A stretch of DNA of 64,000 nucleotides, taken from NCBI GenBank assembly GCA_014843695.1, contig CM026397.1:48933217-48997216 (forward strand), given 5' to 3'. The position numbers were made by a program, and so were the translations under genes. Source of the stretch: Archivesica marissinica (Eukaryota > Mollusca > Bivalvia > Venerida > Vesicomyidae). Under the pieces are notes generated by a model. It saw only the letters and a program-made list of their open reading frames with translations, had not been told where the DNA came from and did not search any database. Positions 24,801-38,045 of the stretch are shown here, one piece after another (the stretch's first letter is position 1; each line of letters starts with the position of its first letter).

Positions 24801-27800
24801 GGTTCATGTACATGTCCGGTATAGAGCACCAATACATCACTGGTTCATGTACATGTCCGGTATAGAGCACCGATACATCACTGGTTCATGTACATGTCCG
24901 GTATAGAGCACCGATACATCACTGGTTCATGTACATGTCTGGTATAGAGCACCGATACATCACTGGTTCATGTACATGTCCGGTATAGAGCACCGATACA
25001 TCACTGGTTCATGTACATGTCTGGTATAGAGCACCGATACATCACACATCATGGTTCATGTACATGTCCGGTATAGAGCACCGATACATCACTGGTTCAT
25101 GTACATGTCCGGTATAGAGCACCGATACATCACTGGTTCATGTACATGTCCGGTATAGAGCACCGATACATCACTGGTTCATGTACATGTCCGGTATAGA
25201 GCACCGATACATCCCTGGTTCATGTACATGTCTGGTATAGAGCACCGATACATCACACATCACTGGTTCATGTACATGTCCGGTATAGAGCACCGATACA
25301 TCACACATCACTGGTTCATGTACATGTCCGGTATAGAGCACCGATACATCACTGGTTCATGTACATGTCTGGTATAGAGCACCGATACATCACTGGTTCA
25401 TGTACATGTCTGGTATAGAGCACCGATACATCACTGGTTCACGTACATGTCTGGTATAGAGCACCGATACATCACTGGTTCATGTACATGTCTGGTATAG
25501 AGCACCGATACATCACTGGTTCATGTACATGTCCGGTATAGAGCACCGATACATCACTGGTTCATGTACATGTCTGGTATAGAGCACCGATACATCACAC
25601 ATCACTGGTTCATGTACATGTCCGGTATAGAGCACCGATACATCACACATCACTGGTTCATGTACATGTCTGGTATAGAGCACCGATACATCACACATCA
25701 CTGGTTCATGTACATGTCTGGTATAGAGCACCGATACATCACACATCACTGGTTCATGTACATGTCCGGTATAGAGCACCGATACATCACACATCACTGG
25801 TTCATGTACATGTCTGGTATAGAGCACCGATACATCACACATCACTGGTTCATGTACATGTCTGGTATAGAGCACCGATACATCACACATCACTGGTTCA
25901 TGTACATGTCCGGTATAGAGCACCGATACATCACACATCACTGGTTCATGTACATGTCTGGTATAGAGCACCGATACATCACACATCACTGGTTCATGTA
26001 CATGTCTGGTATAGAGCACCGATACATCACACATCACTGGTTCATGTACATGTCCGGTATAGAGCACCGATACATCACTGGTTCATGTACATGTCTGGTA
26101 TAGAGCACCGATACATCACTGGTTCATGTACATGTCCGGGATAGAGCACCGATACATCCCTGGTTCATGTACATGTCTGGTATAGAGCACCGATACATCC
26201 CTGGTTCATGTACATGTCCGGTATAGAGCACCGATACATCACACATCATGGTTCATGTACATGTCCGGTATAGAGCACCGATACATCACACATCATGGTT
26301 CATGTACATGTCCGGCATAGAACACAGATACATCACTGGTTCATTTACATGTCCGGTATAAAGCACCGATACATCACACATCATGGATCATGTACATGTC
26401 CGGTATAGAGCACCGATACATCACTGGTTCATGTACATGTCGGGTATAGAGCACCGATACATCACTGGTTCATGTACATGTCCGGTATAGAGCACCGATA
26501 CATCACTGGTTCATGTACATGTCCGGTATAGAGCACCGATACATCACTGGTTCATGTACATGTCCGGTATAGAGCACCGATACATCACTGGTTCATGTAC
26601 ATGTCCGGTATAGAGCACCGATACATCACTGGTTCATGTACATGTCCGGTATAGAGCACCAATACATCACATGTCACTGGATCATGTACATGTCCGGTAT
26701 AGAGCACCGATACATCACACATCACTGGTTCATGTACATGTCCGGTATAGAGTACCGATACATCACTGGTTCATGTACATGTCCGGTATAGAGCAACGAT
26801 ACATCACTGGTTCATGTACATGTCCGGTATAGAGCACCGATACATCACTGATTCATGTACATGTCCGGTATAGAGCACCGATACATCACTGGTTCATGTA
26901 CATGTCCGGTATAGAGCACCGATACATCACTGGTTCATGTACATGTCTGGAATAGAGCACCGATACATCCCTGGTTCATGTACATGTCCGGTATAGAGCA
27001 CCGATACATCCCTGGTTCATGTACATGTCCGGTATAGAGCACCGATACATCCCTGGTTCATGTACATGTCTGGTATAGAGCACCGATACATCACTGGTTC
27101 ATGTACATGTCCGGTATAGAGCACGGATACATCACACATCACTGGCTCATGTACATGTCCGGTATAGAGCACCGATACATCACTGGTTCATGTACATGTC
27201 CGGTATAGAGCACCGATACATCCCTGGTTCATGTACATGTCCGGTATAGAGCACCGATACATCACTGGTTCATGTACATGTCCGGTATAGAGCACCGATA
27301 CATCACTGGTTCATGTACATGTCCGGTATAGAGCACCGATACATCACTGGTTCATGTACATGTCCGTATAGATCACCGATACATCACTGGTTCATGTACA
27401 TGTCCGGTATAGAGCACCGATACATCCCTGGTTCATGTACATGTCCGGTATAGAGCACCGACACATCACACATCACTGGTTCATGTACATGTCCGTATAG
27501 AGCACCGATACATCACTGGTTCATGTACATGTCCGGTATAGAGCACCGATACATCACTGGTTCATGTACATGTCCGGTATAGAGCACCGATACATCACTG
27601 GTTCATGTACATGTCCGGTATAGAGCACCGATACATCCCTGGTTCATGTACATGTCCGGTATAGAGCACCGAACATCACATCACTGGTTCATGTACATGT
27701 CCGGTATAGAGCACCGATACATCACTGGTTCATGTACATGTCCGGTATAGAGCACCGATACATCACTGGTTCATGTACATGTCCGGTATAGAGCACCGAT

Positions 27801-30800
27801 ACATCACTGGTTCATGTACATGTCCGGTATAGAGCACCGATACATCCCTGGTTCATGTACATGTCCAGTATAGGGCACAGATACATCACACATCAGTGGT
27901 TCATGTACATGTCCGGTATAGAGCACCAATACATCACTGGTTCATGTACATGTCCGGTATAGAGCACCGATACATCACTGGTTCATGTACATGTCCGGTA
28001 TAGAGCACCGATACATCACTGGTTCATGTACATGTCTGGTATAGAGCACCGATACATCACTGGTTCATGTACATGTCCGGTATAGAGCACCGATACATCA
28101 CTGGTTCATGTACATGTCTGGTATAGAGCACCGATACATCACACATCATGGTTCATGTACATGTCCGGTATAGAGCACCGATACATCACTGGTTCATGTA
28201 CATGTCCGGTATAGAGCACCGATACATCACTGGTTCATGTACATGTCCGGTATAGAGCACCGATACATCACTGGTTCATGTACATGTCCGGTATAGAGCA
28301 CCGATACATCCCTGGTTCATGTACATGTCTGGTATAGAGCACCGATACATCACACATCACTGGTTCATGTACATGTCCGGTATAGAGCACCGATACATCA
28401 CACATCACTGGTTCATGTACATGTCCGGTATAGAGCACCGATACATCACTGGTTCATGTACATGTCTGGTATAGAGCACCGATACATCACTGGTTCATGT
28501 ACATGTCTGGTATAGAGCACCGATACATCACTGGTTCATGTACATGTCTGGTATAGAGCACCGATACATCACTGGTTCATGTACATGTCTGGTATAGAGC
28601 ACCGATACATCACTGGTTCATGTACATGTCCGGTATAGAGCACCGATACATCACTGGTTCATGTACATGTCTGGTATAGAGCACCGATACATCACACATC
28701 ACTGGTTCATGTACATGTCTGGTATAGAGCACCGATCACAACATCACTGGTTCATGTACATGTCTGGTATAGAGCACCGATACATCACTGGTTCATGTAC
28801 ATGTCTGGTATAGAGCACCGATACATCACTGGTTCATGTACATGTCTGGTATAGAGCACCGATACATCACTGGTTCATGTACATGTCTGGTATAGAGCAC
28901 CGATACATCACTGGTTCATGTACATGTCTGGTATAGAGCACCGATACATCACTGGTTCATGTACATGTCTGGTATAGAGCACCGATACATCACTGGTTCA
29001 TGTACATGTCTGGTATAGAGCACCGATACATCACTGGTTCATGTACATGTCTGGTATAGAGCACCGATACATCACTGGTTCATGTACATGTCTGGTATAG
29101 AGCACCGATACATCACTGGTTCATGTACATGTCTGGTATAGAGCACCGATACATCACTGGTTCATGTACATGTCCGGGATAGAGCACCGATACATCCCTG
29201 GTTCATGTACATGTCTGGTATAGAGCACCGATACATCCCTGGTTCATGTACATGTCCGGTATAGAGCACCGATACATCACACATCATGGTTCATGTACAT
29301 GTCCGGTACAGAGCACCGATACATCACACATCATGGTTCATGTACATGTCCGGCATAGAACACAGATACATCACTGGTTCATTTACATGTCCGGTATAAA
29401 GCACCGATACATCACACATCATGGATCATGTACATGTCCGGTATAGAGCACCGATACATCACTGGTTCATGTACATGTCGGGTATAGAGCACCGATACAT
29501 CACTGGTTCATGTACATGTCCGGTATAGAGCACCGATACATCACTGGTTCATGTACATGTCCGGTATAGAGCACCGATACATCACTGGTTCATGAACATG
29601 TCCGGTATATAGCACCGATACATCACTGGTTCATGAACATGTCCGGTATAGAGCACCGATACATCCCTGGTTCATGTACATGTCTGGTATAGAGCACCAA
29701 TACATCACACATCACTGGTTCATGTACATGTCCAGTATAGAGCACCGATACATCACTGGTTCATGTACATGTCCGGTATAGAGCACCTATGCATCACACA
29801 TCATGGTTCATGTACATGTCCGGTATAGAGCACCGATACATCACTGGTTCATGTACATGTCCGGTATAGAGCACCGATATATCACTGATTCATGTACATG
29901 TCCGGTATAGAGCACCGATACATCACTGGTTCATGTACATGTCCGGTATAGAGCACCGATACATCCCTGGTTCATGTACATGTCCGGTATAGAGCACCGA
30001 TACATCACATATCACTGGTTCAAGTACATGTCCGGTATAGAGCACCGATACATCACTGGTTCATGTACATGTCCGGTATATAGCACCGATACATCACTGG
30101 TTCATGTACATGTCCGGTATAGAGCACCGATACATCACTGGTTCATGTACATGTCCGGTATAGAGCACCGATACATCACTGGTTCATGTACATGTCCGGT
30201 ATATAGCACCGATACATCACTGGTTCATGTACATGTCCGGTATAGAGCACCGATACATCACTGGTTCATGTACATGTCCGGTATAGAGCACCGATACATC
30301 ACTGGTTCATGTACATGTCCGGTATAGAGCACCGATACATCACTGGTTCATGAACATGTCCGGTATATAGCACCGATACATCACTGGTTCATGAACATGT
30401 CCGGTATAGAGCACCGATACATCCCTGGTTCATGTACATGTCTGGTATAGAGCACCAATACATCACACATCACTGGTTCATGTACATGTCCAGTATAGAG
30501 CACCGATACATCACTGGTTCATGTACATGTCCGGAATAGAGCACCGATGCATCACACATCATGGTTCATGTACATGTCCGGTATAGAGCACCGATACATC
30601 ACTGGTTCATGTACATGTCCGGTATAGAGCACCGATATATCACTGATTCATGTACATGTCCGGTATAGAGCACCGATACATCACTGGTTCATGTACATGT
30701 CCGGTATAGAGCACCGATACATCCCTGGTTCATGTACATGTCCGGTATAGAGCACCGATACATCACATATCACTGGTTCAAGTACATGTCCGGTATAGAG

Positions 30801-32150
30801 CACCGATACATCACTGGTTCATGTACATGTCCGGTATATAGCACCGATACATCACTGGTTCATGTACATGTCCGGTATAGAGCACCGATACATCACTGGT
30901 TCATGTACATGTCCGGTATAGAGCACCGATACATCACTGGTTCATGTACATGTCCGGTATATAGCACCGATACATCACTGGTTCATGTACATGTCCGGTA
31001 TAGAGCACCGATACATCACTGGTTCATGTACATGTCCGGTATAGAGCACCGATACATCAGTGGTTCATGTACATGTCCGGTATAGAGCACCGATACATCA
31101 CTGGTTCATGTACATTTCCGGTATAGAGCACCGATACATCACTGGTTCATGTACATGTCCGGTATATAGCACCGATACATCACACATCACTGATTCATGT
31201 ACATGTCCGGTATAGAGCACCGATACATCACTGGTTCATGTACATGTCCGGTATAGAGCACCGATACATCACTGGTTCATGTACATGTCCGGTATAGAGC
31301 ACCGATACATCACTGGTTCATGTACATGTCCGGTATAGAGCACCGATACATCACTGATTCATGTACATGTCCGGTATAGAGCACCGATACATCACTGGTT
31401 CATGTACATGTCCGGTATAGAGCACCGATACATCACTGGTTCATGTACATGTCCGGTATAGAGCACCGATACATCACTGGTTCATGTACATGTCCGGTAT
31501 AGAGCACCAATACATCACTGGTTCATGTACATGTCTGGTATAGAGCACCGATACATCACTGGTTCATGTCCATGTCCGGCATAGAGCACCGATACATCAC
31601 TGGTTCATGTACATGTCCGGTATAGAGCACCGATACATCACTGGTTCATGTACATGTCCAGTATAGAGCACCGATACATCACTGGTTCATGTACATGTCC
31701 AGTATAGAGCACCGATACATCACTGGTTCATGTACATGTCCGGTATAGAGCACCGATACATCACTGGTTCATGTACATGTCCGGTATAGAGCACCGATAC
31801 ATCACTGGTTCATGTACATGTCCGGTATAGAGCACCGATACATCCCTGGTTAATGTACATGTCCGGTATAGAGCACCGATACATCACACATCACTGGTTC
31901 ATGTACATGTCCGGTATAGAGCACCGATACATCACACATCACTGGTTCATGTACATGTCCGGTATAGTGCACCGATACATCACTGGTTCATGTACATGTC
32001 CGGTATAGAGCACCGATACATCCCTGGTTCATGTACATGTCCGGTATAGAACACCGATACATCCCTGGTTCATGTACATGTCCGGTATAGAGCACCGATA
32101 CATCACTGGTTCATGTACATGTCCGGTATAGAGCACCGATACATCACACA
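18845..32150. repeat. 41/48-bp array, about 300 copies, grown from the middle of a SINE-A
   Basis: Unit: GGTTCATGTACATGTCCGGT + ATAGAGCACCGATACATCAC + T. A longer form adds ACATCAC (48 bp). The unit lines up with SINE-A GGTTCTTTTACGTGCACGGT + GTAAAGCACCGACACGAG. Point variants (GTCTGG, ATCCCTGG, GTATATAGC) occur in blocks. The 48-bp form is in phase with codons, which makes open frames of about 180 codons at 25513-26103; these are not genes. The whole array lies in one intron of the LRRC74-like gene. Confidence 0.95.
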
Positions 32151-32266
32151 TCGGTTTAAAGTCCCATCTGAAAGACTGTTAATATTATTAGGGTCAGACT
32201 GGGGATCTAGCCTGCGATCGCTGAATTCGCATTCTAACATGTTACCACTGGACCACTAGCTCGTCT
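32151..32266 (-). mobile_element. SINE-A, right (tRNA-like) part, flanking the 41-bp array
   Basis: CGGTTTAAAGTCCCATCTGA + AAGACTGTTAAT and AGGGTCAGACTGGGGATC continue SINE-A exactly where the array unit leaves off; the tRNA end is degenerate (GCATTCTAACATGTTACCAC). Confidence 0.8.
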
Positions 32267-32281
32267 ATTACGCTGACATAC

Positions 32282-32375
32282 CTGACATTTCCAGCTTTTG
32301 AAGACTCCGATTGTCAACTAACATTTTCTGTATTGCACGTGCCCCGTAATTTCCGATTTTATTGTCTGATATATT
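32282..32375 (-). CDS. LRRC74-like exon 5 (leucine-rich repeat)
   Basis: 94 nt between TTTCAG| and |GTATGT, ending in phase 1. NISDNKIGNYGARAIQKML completes the repeat begun with the ITEL end of exon 4, so the strand and order are well supported. The exon sits just 16 bases past the edge of the SINE that holds the 13.3-kb array, a remarkable neighbour for a coding exon. Confidence 0.8.
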
Positions 32376-32389
32376 CTGAAACAAATCAA

Positions 32390-32569
32390 TGAAATCATTA
32401 ATCATATTAATATATACATGTACAGTGTCAATGATGTTTATTATTGTTCTGAGGTTTCAACCATCTACTCTGTTTCTAAAATAAATTCATGTGAAAATCT
32501 CCCATGTGGGAAGAATTAATGACGTGGCATCACAATGTTAGTAACACATGTAACCAGTATGTTTAACCC
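32390..32569. other. Short intron stretch, nothing recognised
   Basis: AT-rich single-copy sequence between exon 5 and the 55-bp array. Confidence 0.5.
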
Positions 32570-33775
32570 TTTCCATCATAGAAGCATCTCGTGAAGCTAT
32601 TACCAACACCACATACATTAACCCTTTCCCTCATAGAAGCACCTCGTGAAGCTATTACCAATACGACATACATTAACCCTTTCCCTCATAGAAGCACCTC
32701 GTGAAGTTATTACCAACACCACATACATTAACCCTTTCCCTCATAGAAGCACCTCGTGAAGCTATTACCAACACCACATACATTAACCCTTTCCCTCATA
32801 GAAGCACCTCGTGAAGCTATTACCAATACGACATACATTAACCCTTTCCCTCATAGAAGCACCTCGTGAAGCTATTACCAATACAACATACATTAACCCT
32901 TTCCCTCATAGAAGCACCTCGTGAAGCTATTACCAATACAACATACATTAACCCTTTCCCTCATAGAAACACCTCGTGAAGCTATTACCAATACAACATA
33001 CATTAACCCTTTCCCTCATAGAAGCACCTCGTGAAGCTATTACCAATACGACATACATTAACCCTTTCCCTCATAGAAGCACCTCGTGAGCTATTAACAA
33101 TACGACATACATTAACCCTTCCCTCATAGAAGCACCTCGTGAAGCTATTAACAATACGACATACATTAACCCTTTCCCTCATAGAAGCACCTCTTGAAGC
33201 CATTACCAATACTACATACATTAACCCTTTCCCTCATAGAAGCACCTCTTGAAGCTATTACCAATACGACATACATTAACCCTTTCCCTCATAGAAGCAC
33301 CTCGTGAAGTTATTACCAACACCACATACATTAACCCTTTCCCTCATAGAAGCACCTCGTGAAGCTATTACCAACACCACATACATTAACCCTTTCCCTC
33401 ATAGAAGCACCTCGTGAAGCTATTACCAATACGACATACATTAACCCTTTCCCTCATAGAAGCACCTCGTGAAGCTATTACCAATACAACATACATTAAC
33501 CCTTTCCCTCATAGAAGCACCTCGTGAAGCTATTACCAATACAACATACATTAACCCTTTCCCTCATAGAAACACCTCGTGAAGCTATTACCAATACAAC
33601 ATACATTAACCCTTTCCCTCATAGAAGCACCTCGTGAAGCTATTACCAATACGACATACATTAACCCTTTCCATCATAGAAGCACCCCGTGAAGCTATTA
33701 CCAATACGACATACATTAACCCTTTCCCTCATAGAAGCACCTCGTGAAGCTATTACCAATACCACATACATTGAC
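32570..33775. repeat. 55-bp tandem array, about 22 copies
   Basis: Unit: TTAACCCTTTCCCTCATAGA + AGCACCTCGTGAAGCTATTA + CCAATACGACATACA. A block of about eight units (32690-33010) reappears at 33300-33650. CATAGAAGCACCTCGTGAAG resembles SINE-A CATATGAGCGACGCCTCCTG + AAG, so a SINE origin is possible. Confidence 0.95.
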
Positions 33776-33799
33776 AATGTAGTAGCCAAACCAATGTTC

Positions 33800-35610
33800 A
33801 TAATTAAGGCCAGAATCTCATGAAGTCCCAGTAATATCTATAGAGGTGGGATAGATATGGCGACTACTTATCCACTGCATGATAGCTAAATGGCTGTCGT
33901 TTGTATGGAGATATAATAGTATATTAACCTAAATCTCTATGTAGTCCCAGTAATATCTATGGAGGTGGATAGATATGGCGACTACTTATCCACTGCATGA
34001 TAGCTAAATGACTGTCGTTTGTATGGAGATATAATAGTATATTAACCTAAATCTCTATGAAGTCCCAGTAATATCTATGGAGGTGGGATAGATATGGCGA
34101 CTACTTATCCACTGCATGATAGTAAATGACTGTCGTTTGTATGGAGATATAATAGTATATTAACCTAAATCTCTATGTAGTCCCAGTAATATCTATGGAG
34201 GTGGGATAGATATGGCGACTACTTATCCACTGCATGATAGTTAAATGACTGTCGTTTGTATGGAGATATAATAGTATATTAACCTAAATCTCTATGTAGT
34301 CCCAGTAATATCTATGGAGGTGGGATAGATATGGCGACTACTTATCCACTGCATGATAGCTAAATGACTGTCGTTTGTATGGAGATACAATAGTATATTA
34401 ACCGTAATCTCTATGTAGTCCCAGTAATATCTATGGAGGTGGGATAGATATGGTGACTACTTATCCACTGCATGATAGCTAAATGACTGTCGTTTGTATG
34501 GAGATATAATAGTATATTAACCTAAATCTCTATGTAGTCCCAGTAATATCTATGGAGGTGGGATAGATATGGCGACTACTTATCCACTGCATGATAGTTA
34601 AATGACTGTCGTTTGTATGGAGATATAATAGTATATTAACCTAAATCTCTATGTAGTCCCAGTAATATCTATGGAGGTGGGATAGATATGGCGACTACTT
34701 ATCCACTGCATGATAGTTAAATGGCTGTCGTTTGTATGGAGATATAATAGTATATTAACCTAAATCTCTATGTAGTCCCAGTAATATCTATGGAGGTGGG
34801 ATAGATATGGCGACTACTTATCCACTGCATGATAGCTAAATGGCTGTCGTTTGTATGGAGATACAATAGTATATTAACCGTAATCTCTATGTAGTCCCAG
34901 TAATATCTATGGAGGTGGGATAGATATGGTGACTACTTATCCACTGCATGGTAGCTAAATGACTGTCGTTTGTATGGAGATATAATAGTATATTAACCTA
35001 AATCTCTATGTAGTCCCAGTAATATCTATGGAGGTGGGATAGATATGGCGACTACTTATCCACTGCATGATAGTTAAATGACTGTCGTTTGTATGGAGAT
35101 ATAATAGTATATTAACCTAAATCTCTATGTAGTCCCAGTAATATCTATGGAGGTGGGATAGATATGGCGACTACTTATCCACTGCATGATAGTTAAATGA
35201 CTGTCGTTTGTATGGAGATATAATAGTATATTAACCTAAATCTCTATGTAGTCCCAGTAATATCTATGGAGGTGGGATAGATATGGCGACTACTTATCCA
35301 CTGCATGATAGTTAAATGACTGTCGTTTGTATGGAGATATAATAGTATATTAACCTAAATCTCTATGTAGTCCCAGTAATATCTATGGAGGTGGGATAGA
35401 TATGGCTACTACTTATCCACTGCATGATAGCTAAATGACTGTCATTTGTACGGAGATATAATAGTATATTAACCTAAATCTCTATTTAGTCCCAGTAATA
35501 TCTATGGAGGTGGGATAGATATGGTGACTACTTATCCACTGCATGATAGCTAAATGACTGTCGTTTGTATGGAGATATAATAGTATATTAACCTAAATCT
35601 CTATGAAGGA
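33800..35610. repeat. 119-bp tandem array, about 15 copies
   Basis: Unit: GTAGTCCCAGTAATATCTAT + GGAGGTGGGATAGATATGGC + GACTACTTATCCACTGCATG + ATAGCTAAATGACTGTCGTT + TGTATGGAGATATAATAGTA + TATTAACCTAAATCTCTAT. Copies are over 95% alike by eye. CAATAG variants repeat about four units apart. Confidence 0.95.
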
Positions 35611-35689
35611 AAGGGTTAATGATCTTCGCTACCGGGTGCCCACATGGACACCTCATGAAGATATGTACCATACTAGGTTTTTGGAAGAG

Positions 35690-35758
35690 TCATGTGTGTT
35701 TTACGTTTATTTATCGTCGCTACCGGTTGCCCATATGAGCGACGCCTCCTGAAGAGAT
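35690..35758 (-). mobile_element. SINE-A, 3' fragment
   Basis: GTGTGTTTTACGTTTATTTA + TCGTCGCTACCGGTTGCC up to CCTGAAGAGAT. A more degenerate relative (TTCGCTACCGGGTGCCCACA) precedes it at 35622. Confidence 0.7.
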
Positions 35759-35918
35759 CTATTTTATATATATAGTTTCTCTACTTTTCAGCTTTAACAT
35801 TACTATATAATTCCATTATGCAGTTTCACTTATAGTCCTATCATTTGATTTGTATATATGTTGAGGACCTCATGGTAGATTGACTTTTATTAAATGAGTT
35901 CTCTAGTAAAATAAAGTC

Positions 35919-35919
<1 letters not shown>

Positions 35920-35959
<40 letters not shown>
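35920..35959. repeat. (TTA)n microsatellite
   Basis: About 13 TTA units, 15 bases before the donor end of exon 4. Confidence 0.9.
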
Positions 35960-35960
<1 letters not shown>

Positions 35961-35979
35961 CTTGTACAGATATACCCAC

Positions 35980-36087
35980 CAGCTCAGTAATTGTGTTACT
36001 TTCACTGATCATTTTCTGAATGTATGAAATTCCTCTCTGTCCAATGTCATTTCCTCGGAGATTTATCGAAACCACCCTTGAGTTCAC
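35980..36087 (-). CDS. LRRC74-like exon 4 (leucine-rich repeat)
   Basis: 36 codons between TTTGCAG| and |GTGGGT, phase 0 on both sides. Contains VVSINLRGNDIGQRGISYIQ, a complete RI-type repeat. The donor is a weaker GTGGGT. The 119-bp array begins about 370 bases into the following intron. Confidence 0.8.
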
Positions 36088-36169
36088 CTGCAAATAGACA
36101 TATATGCACTTCAGTATTTAACTCTATTAACCCGTAACCTGCTAATCACAACTAAAGTTGCGCTTACAA

Positions 36170-36370
36170 ACAGCATAGATCAGACGGAACAGAACGTGCA
36201 CAAAGCGCGTGCGTCTGATCAGGCCCTATGATGTTTGCTATTCGCATAGTGGAGTTAAAACGCTTGGCTGGATAGCAAACTACGTAGATCCTGATCAGAC
36301 GCGACGTTTCGCCGCACGCAGCACGCCGCGGCTGATCTGGATATACATGTATGTTGTTTGCACATTCCTT
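36170..36370. mobile_element. Palindromic MITE, GATCCTGATCAGACGCG type
   Basis: AAACAGCATAGATCAGACGG, TCTGATCAGGCCCTATGATG, GTAGATCCTGATCAGACGCG and CGGCTGATCTGGATATACAT form two nested fold-backs, each closed by GTTTGC/GCAAAC motifs. Confidence 0.55.
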
Positions 36371-36454
36371 CCAATTTATTCGGCATTTTAGAGTTAACAT
36401 GAACGTTTTATGTACCACCATTATGAGGTACACTATCCGCGCCTCCATTAAGAA

Positions 36455-36545
36455 ATGTCAATGCCCTGCCTAAGGGCACACTTGTTACGACTCCAGCTGG
36501 GCTCGAACTCCGGGCCTTTCGCACCTGAAGCGAACACGATTTCCA
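36455..36545 (-). mobile_element. SINE-B head fragment
   Basis: On the minus strand TTCGCTTCAGGTGCGAAAGG + CCCGGAGTTCGAGCCCAG is the tRNA-like head, followed by TGTGCCCTTAGGCAGGGCAT. Confidence 0.65.
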
Positions 36546-36814
36546 GTAAATGCGGTAACACATTGTAATATTCGAACAATATTATGATACTAGTGTCCTT
36601 GAAAATACTGTCACACCCAATCCTAGAGGACATAGGCAGGGTGCCCGCAAGCAAACTTACATACACCCACGTGTTATGTCATATAGCTGACCTGTATACT
36701 CGAATATGTTACTGTTTCTTAATATAATGGAGAAAACCCTGATTAATCGTTAGTTAGTCAGAGACTTTCTCCGAGTAATCGACTAAGTATATTCAGACCG
36801 ATTTAACAACACTA

Positions 36815-37032
36815 AATACTACTCGCGTCTCACCAATGTAACCCAGGTTCGATCCTCGGATTGAGATGTATACGAGATATTATGGCGGTGGTCGCAATAT
36901 CGGACAGGTGGGTTTTCTCCGGGTACTCCGGATTCCTCCCACATGAATGACCACATTTACGCTTTCATCCGCGCCAACGAGAGTGATTAATTTAAGTTGT
37001 TAAAGCTTGTTTCGCAATCGATGTAAAATAAA
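36815..37032 (+). mobile_element. SINE-C copy
   Basis: CTCGCGTCTCACCAATGTAA, CCAGGTTCGATCCTCGG, GGGTTTTCTCCGGGTACTCC, TTCATCCGCGCCAACGAGAG and CGCAATCGATGTAAAATAAA in order. Confidence 0.75.
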
Positions 37033-37209
37033 TAGTGGTTATTACGACTGATATTGTTTTATCTGAAGTGATAATGCATAATAACGAAAATAGTATAATG
37101 TACGTTATTTTAATACTTTGTTGAACTGGTATATACACGTTATTTAGTTGCAAGTATCAGAACATATGTCTTGGTATCACACATGACAGGGGTAGAACTA
37201 CCCGGGAAA

Positions 37210-37568
37210 CAAACCATCGTCCCAGACCTAGGTGTGTTTTACATTTATTTATCGTCGCTACCGGTTGTCTATATGAGCGACGCCTCCTGAAGAGATTAGT
37301 CATTTGAGATTTTTGGAGGATAGTGCAATGATGCAGACAGAGACCCATTCCAGAGTATCCTCTGGTTCTTTTACGTATTTATTTTATTTACCTCTACCCC
37401 ACAGCTATGTGACCCACATGTTCCGTTGTAAAGCACTGACACGAGACCTCGGTTTAAAGTCCCATCTGAAAGACTGTTAATTTTATTAGGGTCAGACGGG
37501 GGATCGAACCTGCGATTCCTGGATTCCCAGTCCATCGTGTTAACCACTGGACTACATACCCGTCCATG
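37210..37568 (-). mobile_element. SINE-A copy with a short insert
   Basis: Normal body from GTGTGTTTTACATTTATTTA to CCTCTGGTTCTTTTACG, then about 55 foreign bases (37377-37430), then TAAAGCACTGACACGAGACC to the tRNA-like end CCAGTCCATCGTGTTAACCA. Confidence 0.75.
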
Positions 37569-37601
37569 CGTCAACATGTGTTGTATTAAAAGGATACTTA
37601 C

Positions 37602-37777
37602 TACAAGGGCTATAGATAAAGCCATTGTGCCCTTTGGTCCCAAGCCATAGTGCTTACAGTCTATAGTCTTGGAGTTGGATAGTTTCGTAAGCACATATGA
37701 TGACGGAACAACGTCCAGTTTCTGGCAGGCTCTAGCATAACACCTCTTTCCCGTCTCATCATAAGGCACATTCTCTT
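37602..37777 (-). CDS. LRRC74-like exon 3 (N-terminal conserved block)
   Basis: Acceptor TTGACAG|AA and donor GTA|GTAAGT border 176 nt. The product has a YDETGKRCYARACQKL block and then the family-typical DCKHYGLGPKGTMALSIALV, the lead-in to the first leucine-rich repeat. This exon gives the best hint of LRRC74 family membership. A copy of SINE-A lies about 35 bases downstream in the intron. Confidence 0.75.
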
Positions 37778-37834
37778 CTGTCAATCAGAAAACAAACAGT
37801 CGACGTTAGTTCAAATCGAATTGGCTGGCTGATT

Positions 37835-38045
37835 AGCAATGCAACCAGGGTTCGATCCTCGGACCAGGAAGTATGTGAGATGGTACTGTGGTCGCCAGAT
37901 CGGACAGGTGGGTTGTCTCCGGGTACTCCGGTTTCCTCCCACACGAATGACCACATTTATGCTTTCATTCGCACCAACGAGAGTGATTAATATAAGTTGT
38001 TAAAACTTGTTTCGCAATCGTTGTAAATAAATAAAGTTTAAACTT
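37835..38045 (+). mobile_element. SINE-C copy
   Basis: Nearly complete after the head: CAGGGTTCGATCCTCGGACC, CGCCAGATCGGACAGGTGGG, TCTCCGGGTACTCCGGTTTC and tail CGTTGTAAATAAATAAAG. Confidence 0.75.

Noticed and set aside
25513..26103. Pair of 180-codon open frames on opposite strands
   Set aside because: 48-bp repeat units in codon phase; simple translation of the satellite.
32570..33775. Interstitial telomere sequence (TTAACCC)
   Set aside because: Only one TTAACCC per 55-bp unit and no TTAGGG-type tandem run.
1926..35610. CRISPR array
   Set aside because: Repeats are contiguous without unique spacers, and the context is a eukaryotic gene.
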